Positions 18,109-26,724 of a stretch of 64,000 nucleotides of DNA are shown piece after piece (the stretch's first letter is position 1; the number at the start of each line of letters is the position of its first letter). The stretch lies in contig NZ_CP043488.1 of assembly GCF_008330945.1 (NCBI RefSeq), forward strand, positions 1,364,001 through 1,428,000, written 5' to 3'. Source of the stretch: Labrys sp. KNU-23. Lineage in GTDB: Bacteria; Pseudomonadota; Alphaproteobacteria; Rhizobiales; Labraceae. A program made the translations under genes and the position numbers. The notes beneath the pieces were generated by a model. That model was not told the origin of the DNA. It did not search any database and was given only the letters and a program-made list of their open reading frames with translations.

Positions 18109-19062
18109 ATGAACGTCACCGAGCGTGTCATCTTCGAACAATTCCCGTTCTGGCAACAGGGCCTTGGGGCAGCGCTCCCCGCGATCGATGCGCCGATCAC
18201 CGTCATCATCGGTTGCGGCACCTCCTATAACCTTGCCGTCTCGCTTGCCGCCGTCTTCAACGCCCATGGCCGCAGGGCCATCGCCGTGCCGGGCGGCGAA
18301 TGGCTGAGGCGCCCGGAAGCCTATCTGCCCGATCCCGCCGGTGCGCATGTCATCGCGCTCTCGCGCAGCGGCGAGACCACCGAAACCGTCGCAGCCACAG
18401 CCGCCAGCCGCGCAGCCGGGCTGGTGGTGACGGCATTGACCTGCGAACGCGAGGGCGCCCTCGCGCGTGAAGCCAATCATCTCGCCTTCACGCCCACCCA
18501 TGGCGAAGAGGGGATCGTCATGACGAGTTCCGCCTCGCTGATGCTGCTGCTCGGCCTGAGGATGGCAGGCGTGGTGATCCCCTCCGCGGTACTGCAACAG
18601 GCCGAGAAACTGGCGAGAGCCCTGGACGAGCGATTGGCAGGACACCTCGCCGACCGCAGCCATTTCGTCTATCTCGGCGGCGGCGCGCAGTATGGGATCT
18701 GCCTGGAGGCTTCGCTCAAGCTTCAGGAAATGAGCCAGAGCTATACCCAAGCCTTCCATCCGCTCGAATACCGGCATGGTCCCGTCAGCCTGCTCGATGA
18801 ACGTACACTCGTCGTCATGCTCTACGATCCGCGCACCGCCCAGGAGGAGGCCCAGCTCGCGATGGAGCTGCGCGAGAAGGGTGCCCTCGTGGTGGGCCTG
18901 GGCGGACCGGGCGACATTTCTCTCGATCTCGACGTCGCCGACGAATTGCGTGGCCTGGTCTGCCTGCCCGCGCTTCAGCTCCTGGGCGAGCGTGTCGCCC
19001 AGCGCCGCAATGTCGACACGGTGGCGCCCCGACATCTCACCAAGGTAGTCAAGCTCGCATGA
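18109..19062 (+). CDS. SIS-domain sugar-phosphate isomerase/deaminase (GlmS/AgaS-like)
   Basis: About 317 residues with two SIS domains. The first has IGCGTSYNLAVSLA (near 30-45), SRSGETTETV and TSSASLMLLLGL. The second has LGGGAQYGICLEASLKLQEMS and FHPLEYRHGPVSLL. The EASLKLQEM...EYRHGP pattern is that of the isomerase half of glucosamine-6-phosphate synthase and of AgaS/FrlB-type amino-sugar enzymes. There is no glutaminase domain. As the last gene of a kinase-transporter operon it probably isomerises or deaminates the phosphorylated sugar into a glycolytic intermediate. GTG 18097 is an alternative start; neither start has a good ribosome-binding site. Confidence 0.88.
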   Translation: MNVTERVIFEQFPFWQQGLGAALPAIDAPITVIIGCGTSYNLAVSLAAVFNAHGRRAIAVPGGEWLRRPEAYLPDPAGAHVIALSRSGETTETVAATAASRAAGLVVTALTCEREGALAREANHLAFTPTHGEEGIVMTSSASLMLLLGLRMAGVVIPSAVLQQAEKLARALDERLAGHLADRSHFVYLGGGAQYGICLEASLKLQEMSQSYTQAFHPLEYRHGPVSLLDERTLVVMLYDPRTAQEEAQLAMELREKGALVVGLGGPGDISLDLDVADELRGLVCLPALQLLGERVAQRRNVDTVAPRHLTKVVKLA

Positions 19063-19288
19063 AGGAACCTGCTTTCGCCAAGCCTCTCGCCCCGCGCGCA
19101 GGCTCCTTTCAGGGGCGGGCTCGGTGTGCCCTGCCCGTTCCCTCAAGCGTTGCGCGATATCTCTGAGTGGCGAGGATTCCCAGATCCACTAGGAAGTGAT
19201 TCAACCTGGCTGCGGAGAGGGGCCGCAGGCAATGGCGCGTCCCCATTCGACGGGTCTTCGCACCCAAGCTGTTCAAACGGTCAAAGGA

Positions 19289-19714
19289 CTAGCGGCGTCG
19301 AAGCGGAAGCTTGGGCTGGGCGTTGCCGTTCTCCGAGGGTGAGGAGGGCGTAGCGATTGCGGTGACCGAAACTTTGGTCGTGCCCGCGTCGACCATGCCG
19401 ACGGCCCTGGCGGCGCCAAGGGAGAGGTCGATCATGCGGCCACGTTTGCGAGGACCGCGATCGGTGACGCGGACGACAACGCTCTTGTGGTTCCTGAGGT
19501 TGGTAACTCGTAGCTTAGTTCCGAAAGGTAGGGAACGATGGGCGGCAGTCAGTCCTGCTGGATCGAAACGTTCTCCATTCGCGGTACGATATCCCTTCAG
19601 TTCCTTGCCGTAGAAAGACGCAGTCCCCAGAGTCTCGGCATGTCCAGAGACCATGGCCATGAAGATAATGATCATGGTGAAGGTAAAAACACCGCTTATG
19701 AGGCGTACAGCCAT
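19289..19714 (-). CDS. rlpA: RlpA-like double-psi beta-barrel protein (peptidoglycan-associated)
   Basis: 141 residues. A hydrophobic N-terminus (RLISGVFTFTMIIIFMAMVSGHA) is a signal peptide, without a lipobox cysteine. The RlpA-like double-psi beta-barrel follows: GTASFYGKELKGYRTANGE, LPFGTKLRVTNLRN, VVVRVTDRGPRKRGRMIDLS, including the conserved Asp residues. RlpA proteins are lytic transglycosylases or septal peptidoglycan-binding proteins. This copy is short: no C-terminal SPOR domain. The start was taken at the ATG with AAGGA about 10 nt upstream; the longer open frame to 19921 adds a non-family extension. The 226 bp between it and the SIS gene hold no recognisable feature. Confidence 0.88.
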   Translation of the reverse strand: MAVRLISGVFTFTMIIIFMAMVSGHAETLGTASFYGKELKGYRTANGERFDPAGLTAAHRSLPFGTKLRVTNLRNHKSVVVRVTDRGPRKRGRMIDLSLGAARAVGMVDAGTTKVSVTAIATPSSPSENGNAQPKLPLRRR

Positions 19715-19983
19715 CCAGTCAAATCCTTCCGTAATTAACGATGATTTACGATAGGAATTGAATGGTTTCGATTTTATTACCTGCCGACGACGCCATGTCG
19801 CGTCGATGGTCCTTGGAAGCTGTTGACCTTCTACTGGATGGTTTGGAGCCGGAATCGTATGCCGGCGTGGTTTTCGCTCACTCCCGCTACGCCGGCGGAG
19901 CCTCGCCCAACGGCCGAACACAGCTGGACAATCGACGATCAGGTCGACCAGGGTCTATGGCAGCAGGCTCGCGGGCATCGCCT

Positions 19984-20084
19984 AAAGCGTTTTGCAATTG
20001 GACGGCACCACCGAGGGCCGCAAAGATGCGTCCGAACAAAGAGTCGGAGCAAATCAGCGTTCAGTCATGAACGCGCTTTGCTCC
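19984..20084 (+). repeat. Double-hairpin intergenic repeat, copy 1
   Basis: About 101 bp, from AAAGCGTTTTGC to GCTTTGCTCC. It aligns over its whole length with the copies at 52271-52373 (inverted) and 63355-63457. This is the most diverged copy: its first hairpin (CAATTGGACGGCACC...) is partly decayed, but the GCAAAGAYGCGTC core and the second hairpin (GGAGCAAA...GCGTTC...GAACGC...TTTGCTCC) are clear. It sits 33 bp downstream of the DUF3455 stop with the AGCAAA hairpin nearest the gene. Confidence 0.85.
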
Positions 20085-20117
20085 AGGATCGCCTCGACGT
20101 CTTCCTACAGGCCATCA

Positions 20118-20648
20118 TCAGTCTACCTTGCTGTAGAATCGATAGGTTGCAGTGTAGGGCACGCCGACTTTTGTGCCTGGCCGAACAGGCAGCGTCGTGG
20201 GAGCGACGCCGCCGCGTGTTGCGATCCGTTGCACATAGCCGACCTTGGCAAGCATGCCTGCGGCGGGATCGGCCGTAACCTTGATGAGAAGCCAGGGAAT
20301 GTCGGCGTTGGCTCGCTTGGCCGGCACGGTTGCCACGGGCGTGTCCTTGTCACGCACGATCTTGCTGCCGTCACCGGCTTCCCAGGACGGGCCCGCATAG
20401 TGATGAATGGCACCCTTGGGTGCCGCCAACTCCGCTACCGGTGCCTCCAGAACCCATTTGGGTGCCGCCCCGGCATCTGCCGTGCTCGTATAGATCTGCA
20501 CCCCCTTGGCCTTGGCGGTGAGGGCGAGCGTGTAACCGGCTGGCGGCTGTAACGCTGCCGGTACCGCCTCCGCCGCCCACAGGCCCTGAGATCCTGCGAC
20601 GAGCAGGAGTGCTGCTGCGGCGAGGGCATGGCTACCGTGCGAGATCAT
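20118..20648 (-). CDS. DUF3455 domain secreted protein
   Basis: 176 residues. The N-terminal signal peptide ALAAAALLLVAGSQGLWA is cleaved near WAAEA. The remainder matches the DUF3455 family: LQPPAGYTLALTAKAKGVQIYT, PKWVLEAPVAEL, IHHYAGPSWEAGDGSKIV and IPWLLIKVTA. Members are small periplasmic or secreted proteins of unknown function, found in bacteria and fungi. No operon partner; the double-hairpin repeat follows its stop. A promoter must lie in the 94 bp between it and the cysteine synthase stop. Confidence 0.9.
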   Translation of the reverse strand: MISHGSHALAAAALLLVAGSQGLWAAEAVPAALQPPAGYTLALTAKAKGVQIYTSTADAGAAPKWVLEAPVAELAAPKGAIHHYAGPSWEAGDGSKIVRDKDTPVATVPAKRANADIPWLLIKVTADPAAGMLAKVGYVQRIATRGGVAPTTLPVRPGTKVGVPYTATYRFYSKVD

Positions 20649-20742
20649 CTGTATCTCCTGGCTTCATGAAGACCGGCGTATATCGTAGCACCGCGCTGGT
20701 GCCCTGTGCGAACGCTTGGCCCGGAAGGACAATACCCCAGCT

Positions 20743-22242
20743 TCACGCGGCGGGCCGAGCGGCCAGCCATTTGGGAAGATAGCTCCTCCCGATCAGCGTC
20801 ATGTCACTGGCAGGCGCAAACCCGGCCTTGCCGAGAAGCGGAACGAGCCCGCCACGATCGTGCAGGTCCAGGACGTCGACCGCGCCACCTGCATGTACTC
20901 CGCCGATGAATATCTGCGGTATCGTGGCCTTGCCGGTCAGGGCGTGCAGCGCCCTGCGGATTTCGCCGCCGAGACCACCAGACTGCATCGCCACGGAATC
21001 GAGATCGACCGAACGGAACGGCACGCCCATATCCCCGAGGAAGCGGCGCACCGCCCAGCAGAACTCGCACCATTCCAACGCGAACATCACCACGGGCAGA
21101 TCGGGATTCCCGATTGCCTCGCCGAGGAAGTCGCGCGCTCGATCCGGTGCCGGTTCAGCCACCGCAGCCATGGCTGCCACTGGTTGCGGCGCAGGAACGC
21201 CAAAGCGGCACAATGGGGTCGAATTCGAGATTTCCCTCTCGGCGCTGTCCATCTCCTGCCCGATCGAATCGAACAGGGGAGTCGACAGATAACGCTCGCC
21301 CGTATCGGGAACCATGAACAAGATCCGGCTACCCTTCTGCGCCGTTTTCGCCGCTTCGAGCGCGGCCGCCAGCGTCGCACCGCCGGTGATGCCACAGAAG
21401 ATGCCCTCCTGCCGCGCAAGCTCGCGAGCCAAGCGAAGAGCCTGCGCACCACCAACGGGCTGGATGGCATCGATCAGGCCAGCACCGATGGCATCCTGGG
21501 TCAGCTGCGGGATGAAGTCTGGAGCCCATCCCTGCATCGGATGCGGCCGGAATAACGAATGGCTTTCGGCCGGGGTGCCGTCCGTCTTGTAGCGCTGCGG
21601 GAGGCCGCTCGCCAGCATCGGCGCATTTTCGGGTTCAGCCACGATGATCCGAGTTGCCGGGCTTTCGGCGCGCAGAACCCGCGCGATCCCCTTGAGGGTA
21701 CCGCCGGTGCCCGCACCCGTGACAAAGCAGTCAGGGCCGGCCCTGCCAAAGGTCAGCAGGATTTCGCGTGCCGTCGTCTGGCTGTGGATATCGGCGTTGG
21801 CCTCGTTCTCGAACTGGCGGGTCCAGAACCACCCGTGCGCCGCCGCAAGTTCACGTGCCTTCTCGACCATGCCGGTGCCCTTCTCGGAGGCGGGCGTCAA
21901 CACCACCTGTGCGCCAAGGAATCGCATGAGCTTCCGGCGCTCGACCGAGAAGCTTTCCGCCATCACGATGACCAGCGGATACCCCTTGCGCGCGCAGACC
22001 ATCGCGAGCCCAATCCCGGTATTGCCGCTCGTCGCCTCGATGACCGTCTGGCCGGGCTTCAATCTGCCATCGCGTTCGGCGGCTTCAATGACACCCAGGG
22101 CCAGCCGATCCTTGACCGAACCCAAAGGGTTGAACGCCTCCAGCTTGGCGTAAAGCTCAATCCCATCAGGCGCGAGGCGCGACAGGCGCACCACAGGGGT
22201 ATTGCCGATGGTATCGAGAATGGAATTGTACAATTTGGACAT
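20743..22242 (-). CDS. cysK: Cysteine synthase A fused to a C-terminal glutaredoxin
   Basis: 499 residues. Residues 1 to about 320 are a complete O-acetylserine sulfhydrylase: PLP lysine K44 in NPLGSVKDR, substrate loop TSGNTGIG (71-78), phosphate-binding GAGTGGTLKG (177-186) and TGERYLSTPLF at the end. A linker of about 60 residues leads to a glutaredoxin domain (about 380-490) with the dithiol motif C392-E-F-C395 and the cis-proline segment ATIPQIFIGG. The first part makes cysteine from O-acetylserine and sulfide; the second may reduce disulfides or supply reduced sulfur to it. The ATG at 22242 has GAGGAT 8 nt upstream; 26 extra in-frame codons upstream were not accepted. Last gene of an operon with EamA and DUF1127. 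Confidence 0.93.
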   Translation of the reverse strand: MSKLYNSILDTIGNTPVVRLSRLAPDGIELYAKLEAFNPLGSVKDRLALGVIEAAERDGRLKPGQTVIEATSGNTGIGLAMVCARKGYPLVIVMAESFSVERRKLMRFLGAQVVLTPASEKGTGMVEKARELAAAHGWFWTRQFENEANADIHSQTTAREILLTFGRAGPDCFVTGAGTGGTLKGIARVLRAESPATRIIVAEPENAPMLASGLPQRYKTDGTPAESHSLFRPHPMQGWAPDFIPQLTQDAIGAGLIDAIQPVGGAQALRLARELARQEGIFCGITGGATLAAALEAAKTAQKGSRILFMVPDTGERYLSTPLFDSIGQEMDSAEREISNSTPLCRFGVPAPQPVAAMAAVAEPAPDRARDFLGEAIGNPDLPVVMFALEWCEFCWAVRRFLGDMGVPFRSVDLDSVAMQSGGLGGEIRRALHALTGKATIPQIFIGGVHAGGAVDVLDLHDRGGLVPLLGKAGFAPASDMTLIGRSYLPKWLAARPAA

Positions 22243-22279
22243 TTTGAGATCCTCGTCAGGAGTTGTCGGGCAATCCGCG

Positions 22280-22501
22280 TCAGATGGGGTCGTTGATCTG
22301 CTTGAATGCGGCGACGCCATCGATCTCCAATCGATAGACGCCGATGTCGTGCAAGGCTGAATCCGGCAGCCTGTGAAATGCCCGCATCGTCCGGGCGATT
22401 GCGCTCCGGCGCTTCACTGCAGCCAAGACGGAGCCGATACAGCGGTGAAAGGTATGGCCGTGCAGCGCAGTCGGCATGCGCATGTGATCTTGGATCGTCA
22501 T
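22280..22501 (-). CDS. DUF1127 small protein (YjiS-like)
   Basis: 73 residues, basic. The C-terminal half, ARTMRAFHRLPDSALHDIGVYRLEID, matches DUF1127 (usual core L..L.d..L.DIG..R.eI), a motif abundant in small Arg-rich proteins of alphaproteobacteria, some of which act in RNA and phosphate or carbon metabolism. The ATG lies 3 bp after the EamA stop (TGA GCA ATG), so it is translationally coupled, and the cysK fusion gene follows within 40 bp. Confidence 0.82.
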   Translation of the reverse strand: MTIQDHMRMPTALHGHTFHRCIGSVLAAVKRRSAIARTMRAFHRLPDSALHDIGVYRLEIDGVAAFKQINDPI

Positions 22502-22504
22502 TGC

Positions 22505-23419
22505 TCAACGCCTATTGGATGAGGCAACGAATGCACCGCCGGAAAGCAGCACCGCGCCACACGCCTCGAATGCACTCGGAATCTCCCGCAGAACGACGGC
22601 TGCGATGAGAACCGAGAACAAAGGCACGATCGCTGCGAAAACCGAGGCTCGTGTGGCACCGAGCCGGCCGATGGCCCGGCCATAGCAGTAGAGTGCGCCA
22701 ATGGCCGAAAGCAGAGACTGATAGAGAACCTGCAGCAGCAATTCGCCCGGAGCTGCGGCAAGCAACCGGGGCAGACCGGACAGGACCAGCCAAACCGGCG
22801 TGTAGAGCACGAGGGACGCGACGCAGATGACGGCGGTCGCGGTCAGTGGCGCCAGTCCTGAGCGTTTCAGCGCGACGGTGTAGCCCGCCCACATCAGCGC
22901 TCCAGCTGCAAAGAGGCCCAGGCCGAAACCCGCGCGCCCCGCCTCCCATGTTCCGGCGGCCACGAAGGCCGCGCCCAGGAGGATGCATCCGATGCCCGCT
23001 GCCAGGCGATGCGTGACCTTCTCACGCAGGAACAGCACGGACAGGACCAGCGTGAACACCGGCAGGAGCCCGACGGTGATCGCACCGCCAAGACCGGCCG
23101 ATGTCAGCCTGACGCCGGTGCCGGCGATCAGCGCATAGGGCGCTCCAGCCCCTGCTGCCATCAACACGAGAAACCGCGGCGCAACCGCGCCTATCGTCCG
23201 CCGTTCGCGCCAGACGAGCGGCAACAACAAGAGACCGGAAATGCCGAAGCGCAGTCCGGCAAGGTCGGTAGCGGAGAGGTCGTTGACCACGCCGACGCGC
23301 GTCACGGTCCACCAGCCACTCCAGATTGCTGCTGCGCCGAGTCCCCAGAGATAGCCGCTCGTGCCCGCAACCGCATTCCTCCAATGTCTGCACCGAGGGA
23401 ACCCAAGGTCGCGCGGCAT
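22505..23419 (-). CDS. EamA-family (DMT) transporter
   Basis: About 304 residues, ten hydrophobic helices in two EamA repeats; WGLGAAAIWSGWWTVTRVGV opens the first, GLFAAGALMWAGYTVALKRSG the second, and AIVPLFSVLIAAVVLREIPSA closes it. Drug/metabolite-superfamily exporter of the inner membrane. Its operon partner is a cysteine synthase; the E. coli namesake EamA/YdeD exports O-acetylserine and cysteine, so a cysteine-pathway export role is a fair inference. Start uncertain: an in-frame ATG at 23506 would add 29 residues that do not look like this family's N-terminus. Confidence 0.85.
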   Translation of the reverse strand: MPRDLGFPRCRHWRNAVAGTSGYLWGLGAAAIWSGWWTVTRVGVVNDLSATDLAGLRFGISGLLLLPLVWRERRTIGAVAPRFLVLMAAGAGAPYALIAGTGVRLTSAGLGGAITVGLLPVFTLVLSVLFLREKVTHRLAAGIGCILLGAAFVAAGTWEAGRAGFGLGLFAAGALMWAGYTVALKRSGLAPLTATAVICVASLVLYTPVWLVLSGLPRLLAAAPGELLLQVLYQSLLSAIGALYCYGRAIGRLGATRASVFAAIVPLFSVLIAAVVLREIPSAFEACGAVLLSGGAFVASSNRR

Positions 23420-23637
23420 TAACGTTCTTACGGCTATGACAGGGCTGCCACTCGGCGGAGACAACAGACTTTGATCGTGTTCCAACAAGATAAGGCCGCC
23501 TTCCATTCGGATTTCGATTTCGCGATGTGACTGGAAATTAGCGGTGTATGCTGATGCTAGTCCTTATCAGCGGCTGATCGTTCCCTTATCATTCATGGCT
23601 TCTATGGCTGCTCTGGCCTCTGTAGAGACGAACCGTG

Positions 23638-25413
23638 ATGTTGCACCGATTTGGAGCCTTTGAGCTGGATGAAGAAGCGCGTTCCCTCGCCTTGCGGGGA
23701 GCTGCCCAAAAAATGCAGCCGCGCGTCTTCGACCTGCTGGTCTATCTCGTCCGGAACGCCGGCCGGGTGGTGCCGAAAGACGAGTTGATGGATGCCTTGT
23801 GGCCGAACCTGACCGTCACGGAAGCGTCGCTGCAACGTGCCGTCAGTCTTGCCCGCGCCGCCCTCGCCACCGGTGGGCTGGAGAGCGCGATCCGTAGCTA
23901 CGTCAGGCACGGCTATCGTTTTGCACTCGACGAGCCCGGCCTTGGCGTCGCCGTTCCTGGCTTCGATGCGAGCGAGTCCAGTCGCGCCCCGGCGATGGAG
24001 CTTGCCCGGGCGAAGGATTGGAAGGGAGCCGCAAAGGTTTTCGAAAGGCTCGACGCCGAGAAGCAGCTCTGCGCGGCCGACATCGAAGTCTGGGCACTGG
24101 CAGTGGAGTGCCAGGGCCGTCCCGCAGCAGCGATCCCCGTCCTGACCCGGGCGCTCGCCGCACATATTGCAGAGGGCAAGCCCAATCTGGCCGCGCGTGC
24201 GGCGGTGACAATCTCTAAGCTCGAATTGGAACGCTCGGCACCGGCTGCCGCCGCGGGATGGATCGAGCGCGCCGAAGCCCTTCTGGGCAACGCGGATGAC
24301 CCGCGAACGGCTGCTTATCTGCTGTGGATGAAGTCGCGGCAGGCGATTTTCGAAGGTTGTGTCAGCGACGCACTGAGCCTGGGGCTGCAGGCCCATGGTG
24401 CGGCCCATACCTGCGGCGATCCAGGCTTGATCGCCGTGACACTGGTCTATACGGGCTTCTACAACATCGCGCTTGGCCATGTGGAGCAGGGCGTGAGCCA
24501 GCAGAACCACGCAGCCGCCATCGCCTTGTCCAGCAATGTGGACCCCGTTTTCGGAAGCCTAGTCTACTGCAATATATTGTGGAGCTGCCGTACCTATCCC
24601 GACTGGTCGCGTGCCCGGCAATGGAGCGAGGGTTTCGACAGCTGGTGCAAAGCGAGCTACGCCACCGTCCCGGGAACCTGTGATCTGCACCGTGCCGAAA
24701 TCCTCGGGGCGCAACGCGATCTTACCGCTGCGCTCGCCGCAATCGACCAGGCCTTGCCGAAGCTTTCCGAGGAAGAATCCTGGTCGATCGGCGACGGCTA
24801 CCGTGTCCGGGGCGACGTCCGCGCAATGATTGGCGATCTGGACGAGGCTCGAAAGGACTACGCTGCCGCCTATGCCGTGGGTTGGGATGCCGAGCCGGGA
24901 AATGCGTTCCTGCTGGCAGAGACAGGCCTGGTGGACGCGGCGCTGGCGACGCTGGATCGTACCCTCGACGGCGCAGGCTGGTACCATATACAGCGACGCG
25001 GGATTCTGTTGGCACACAAGGCACGCGTCGCCGCAATGGGTGGCTATCGAGAGATCGCAGCCGAGGCCATCGATGAATTGGAGGCACAATCGACGCGCTG
25101 GACGCAACCTGCGGTCCATGCGTTGATCAATGAGGCGCGCTATTGGCTGGCGAGCGGCAGTGAGGCGCTGAGGTTCCTGCTGCTCGCCCGTCAACTGTGG
25201 ACCAGCGCCGGCGTCGAGTATCATGCTGCCCGCGTCCGGCTGGAGCTGGCCCGCATCCTGATTGGTGCCAACGATATCGACGCCGCCCAGATCGAGATCG
25301 CGGCAGCGGAACGCACGGCGACCCGCATCGGCTCGCGCCGGCTTCAGATGTGGGTAGGCGAGCTTCGGCCGAAGCCGGTCGCCAGGCAGCAGGCGAGCCA
25401 GTTGACGGCATGA
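23638..25413 (+). CDS. Winged-helix (OmpR/CadC-type DNA-binding) regulator with long TPR-like C-terminus
   Basis: 591 residues. The N-terminal 100 residues form a Trans_reg_C winged helix: FGAFELDEEARSLALRG, PRVFDLLVYLVRNAGRVVPKDELMDALWP, VTEASLQRAVSLARAAL, YVRHGYRFAL. No receiver domain and no transmembrane segment, unlike OmpR or CadC. The remainder (about 120-580) is alpha-helical with repeated A-rich pairs that look like degenerate tetratricopeptide repeats, suggesting a protein- or ligand-binding scaffold. Divergent from the EamA-cysK operon and followed by a DUF4242 gene, either of which may be a target. GTG 23635 directly before the ATG could also serve as start. Confidence 0.85.
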   Translation: MLHRFGAFELDEEARSLALRGAAQKMQPRVFDLLVYLVRNAGRVVPKDELMDALWPNLTVTEASLQRAVSLARAALATGGLESAIRSYVRHGYRFALDEPGLGVAVPGFDASESSRAPAMELARAKDWKGAAKVFERLDAEKQLCAADIEVWALAVECQGRPAAAIPVLTRALAAHIAEGKPNLAARAAVTISKLELERSAPAAAAGWIERAEALLGNADDPRTAAYLLWMKSRQAIFEGCVSDALSLGLQAHGAAHTCGDPGLIAVTLVYTGFYNIALGHVEQGVSQQNHAAAIALSSNVDPVFGSLVYCNILWSCRTYPDWSRARQWSEGFDSWCKASYATVPGTCDLHRAEILGAQRDLTAALAAIDQALPKLSEEESWSIGDGYRVRGDVRAMIGDLDEARKDYAAAYAVGWDAEPGNAFLLAETGLVDAALATLDRTLDGAGWYHIQRRGILLAHKARVAAMGGYREIAAEAIDELEAQSTRWTQPAVHALINEARYWLASGSEALRFLLLARQLWTSAGVEYHAARVRLELARILIGANDIDAAQIEIAAAERTATRIGSRRLQMWVGELRPKPVARQQASQLTA

Positions 25414-25579
25414 GGACAGCCAGGCAGCCGCCCACGCACGCGAATGATCATCGAAAGATCAGGCGCCGGTAAGGACGGCCGGCACCCACCTCCCTTAGTT
25501 TCCACCTCGCCACGCATGGTGCGTGACGACACAGAGACTGGCTCGGGCAATGCCTGGCCAAGTAGAGGAAACCAGGGAA

Positions 25580-25879
25580 ATGCAACTTTATGTCATCCGC
25601 CGGCCGAGCGCCTGGGCGTCGCTCGCCGAACTGGAACAGGCTGGTGCCAAGTCGGCCAAGATCGGCAATGAAGAGATGCCCGATCGCGTTCGCTGGATCC
25701 GCAGCTATGTCGTGAACGAACCGGACGGTCGCATCGGCACATTCTGCATCTACGAGGCCAAGGACGGTGCCGCCATCCGCGAGCATGCCCGCCGGGTCGG
25801 CATGCCGGGCGAGGAATTCTATCCGGTGGCAACCACGGTCATCGTGCGCCCGGACCCTGTTGAAGCCGAGGCGGTTTGA
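25580..25879 (+). CDS. DUF4242 (nickel-binding SCO4226-like) small protein
   Basis: 99 residues starting MQLYVIRRPSAWASLAELEQ. The segments VRWIRSYVVNEPDGRIGTFCIYEAKD and IREHARRVGMPGEEFYPVATTVI are those of the DUF4242 family, ferredoxin-like small proteins of which one Streptomyces member binds nickel. The start was set at the ATG with AGAGGAAACC upstream; an earlier in-frame ATG at 25523 is unlikely. It lies 166 bp downstream of the winged-helix regulator on the same strand and may be read from its own promoter. Confidence 0.88.
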   Translation: MQLYVIRRPSAWASLAELEQAGAKSAKIGNEEMPDRVRWIRSYVVNEPDGRIGTFCIYEAKDGAAIREHARRVGMPGEEFYPVATTVIVRPDPVEAEAV

Positions 25880-26340
25880 AACGCCTGCACCGAGCGGCCC
25901 AAGCGGCCGCCGGTGCATTGGCATTCCCTATCGAAGAGCGGATGAGAGATCTAAGCTTTATCCAGGCAATTACTTTATGTATTCGAAAAACAATCGAAAG
26001 AGTTATTTTTATAAAAGCGAAAACTATAAGTAATTTTCCAAAAACATATTTAGTTTATCATTATTATATTTATATATTACAACAAAAATAATCAAAAATC
26101 GGTTCATTTACCTGCGAATGGACATCCCACTGTAAAACTCCCCCGTGCAATTTTCCGTACTCATTGGGAATAAAATGCGCCCGGGCACAGTCTTTAACCT
26201 GAATGTCAACGCGAAATTCCTGATGCGCACCAGAGCTATCGACTTCGCTCCCGATCCGATGCGGTGCACGCCATCGAGGGCTGCCGGTCTCTGGCCGAAC
26301 TTCGACGGGATCCTGCTCTTTTACTCCATGGCAGGGCGCA
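25880..26340. other. AT-rich gene-less island
   Basis: The segment at about 25950-26110 is strikingly AT-rich against a high-GC background and holds runs such as TTATTATATTTATATATTACAA. No gene, ribosome-binding site or recognisable repeat was found in it. The rest (26110-26340) has several short openings without family resemblance. It may be a leftover of an inserted element or a strong promoter region for the gene at 26341. Confidence 0.5.
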
Positions 26341-26724
26341 ATGCTGTGTGAGTTGGATGGCACCTATGCCTTGGTTGCAACATCGCGGGTTGGTTGCTTG
26401 GCCGGCGTATGCGAAATCAGCGATGGCCAGCTCAACGGCACCGATTGCGAGGGCTGGCGTTTCGACGGCACGGCCGTCCTGCGAGATGGCATGGTCCACC
26501 TCGATATCATCATGGAAGGGGCCACCAATTGTGGCCGGCCGAACAACACGTTTCCGGCACCCGACAGTCAACGATTTCGGCTCAAGGAACACCTTTCGAA
26601 GCAGGAATGGCACGGCGGCAGCACAATACGGTTCGACCAGTCAGAGACTTGGCTGATCGTGCGTCGGATTGGGATGAAAGCGCACCATCACGTAGAGCCC
26701 GCAGCCATAAGAGAATTTGCGTGA
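26341..26724 (+). CDS. Hypothetical small beta-rich protein
   Basis: 127 residues. The first 60 show the alternating pattern of a small beta-barrel: LDGTYALVATSRVGCLAGVCEISDGQL, WRFDGTAVLRDGMVHLDIIMEG. This loosely recalls GrlR-like small regulators (short protein with G.Y...G...DG..G.. strands), but no family can be named. A weak ribosome-binding site (GCAGGGCG) precedes the ATG. No operon partner. Whether it is a functional gene is open; codon pattern in this frame is more gene-like than in the others. Confidence 0.5.
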   Translation: MLCELDGTYALVATSRVGCLAGVCEISDGQLNGTDCEGWRFDGTAVLRDGMVHLDIIMEGATNCGRPNNTFPAPDSQRFRLKEHLSKQEWHGGSTIRFDQSETWLIVRRIGMKAHHHVEPAAIREFA

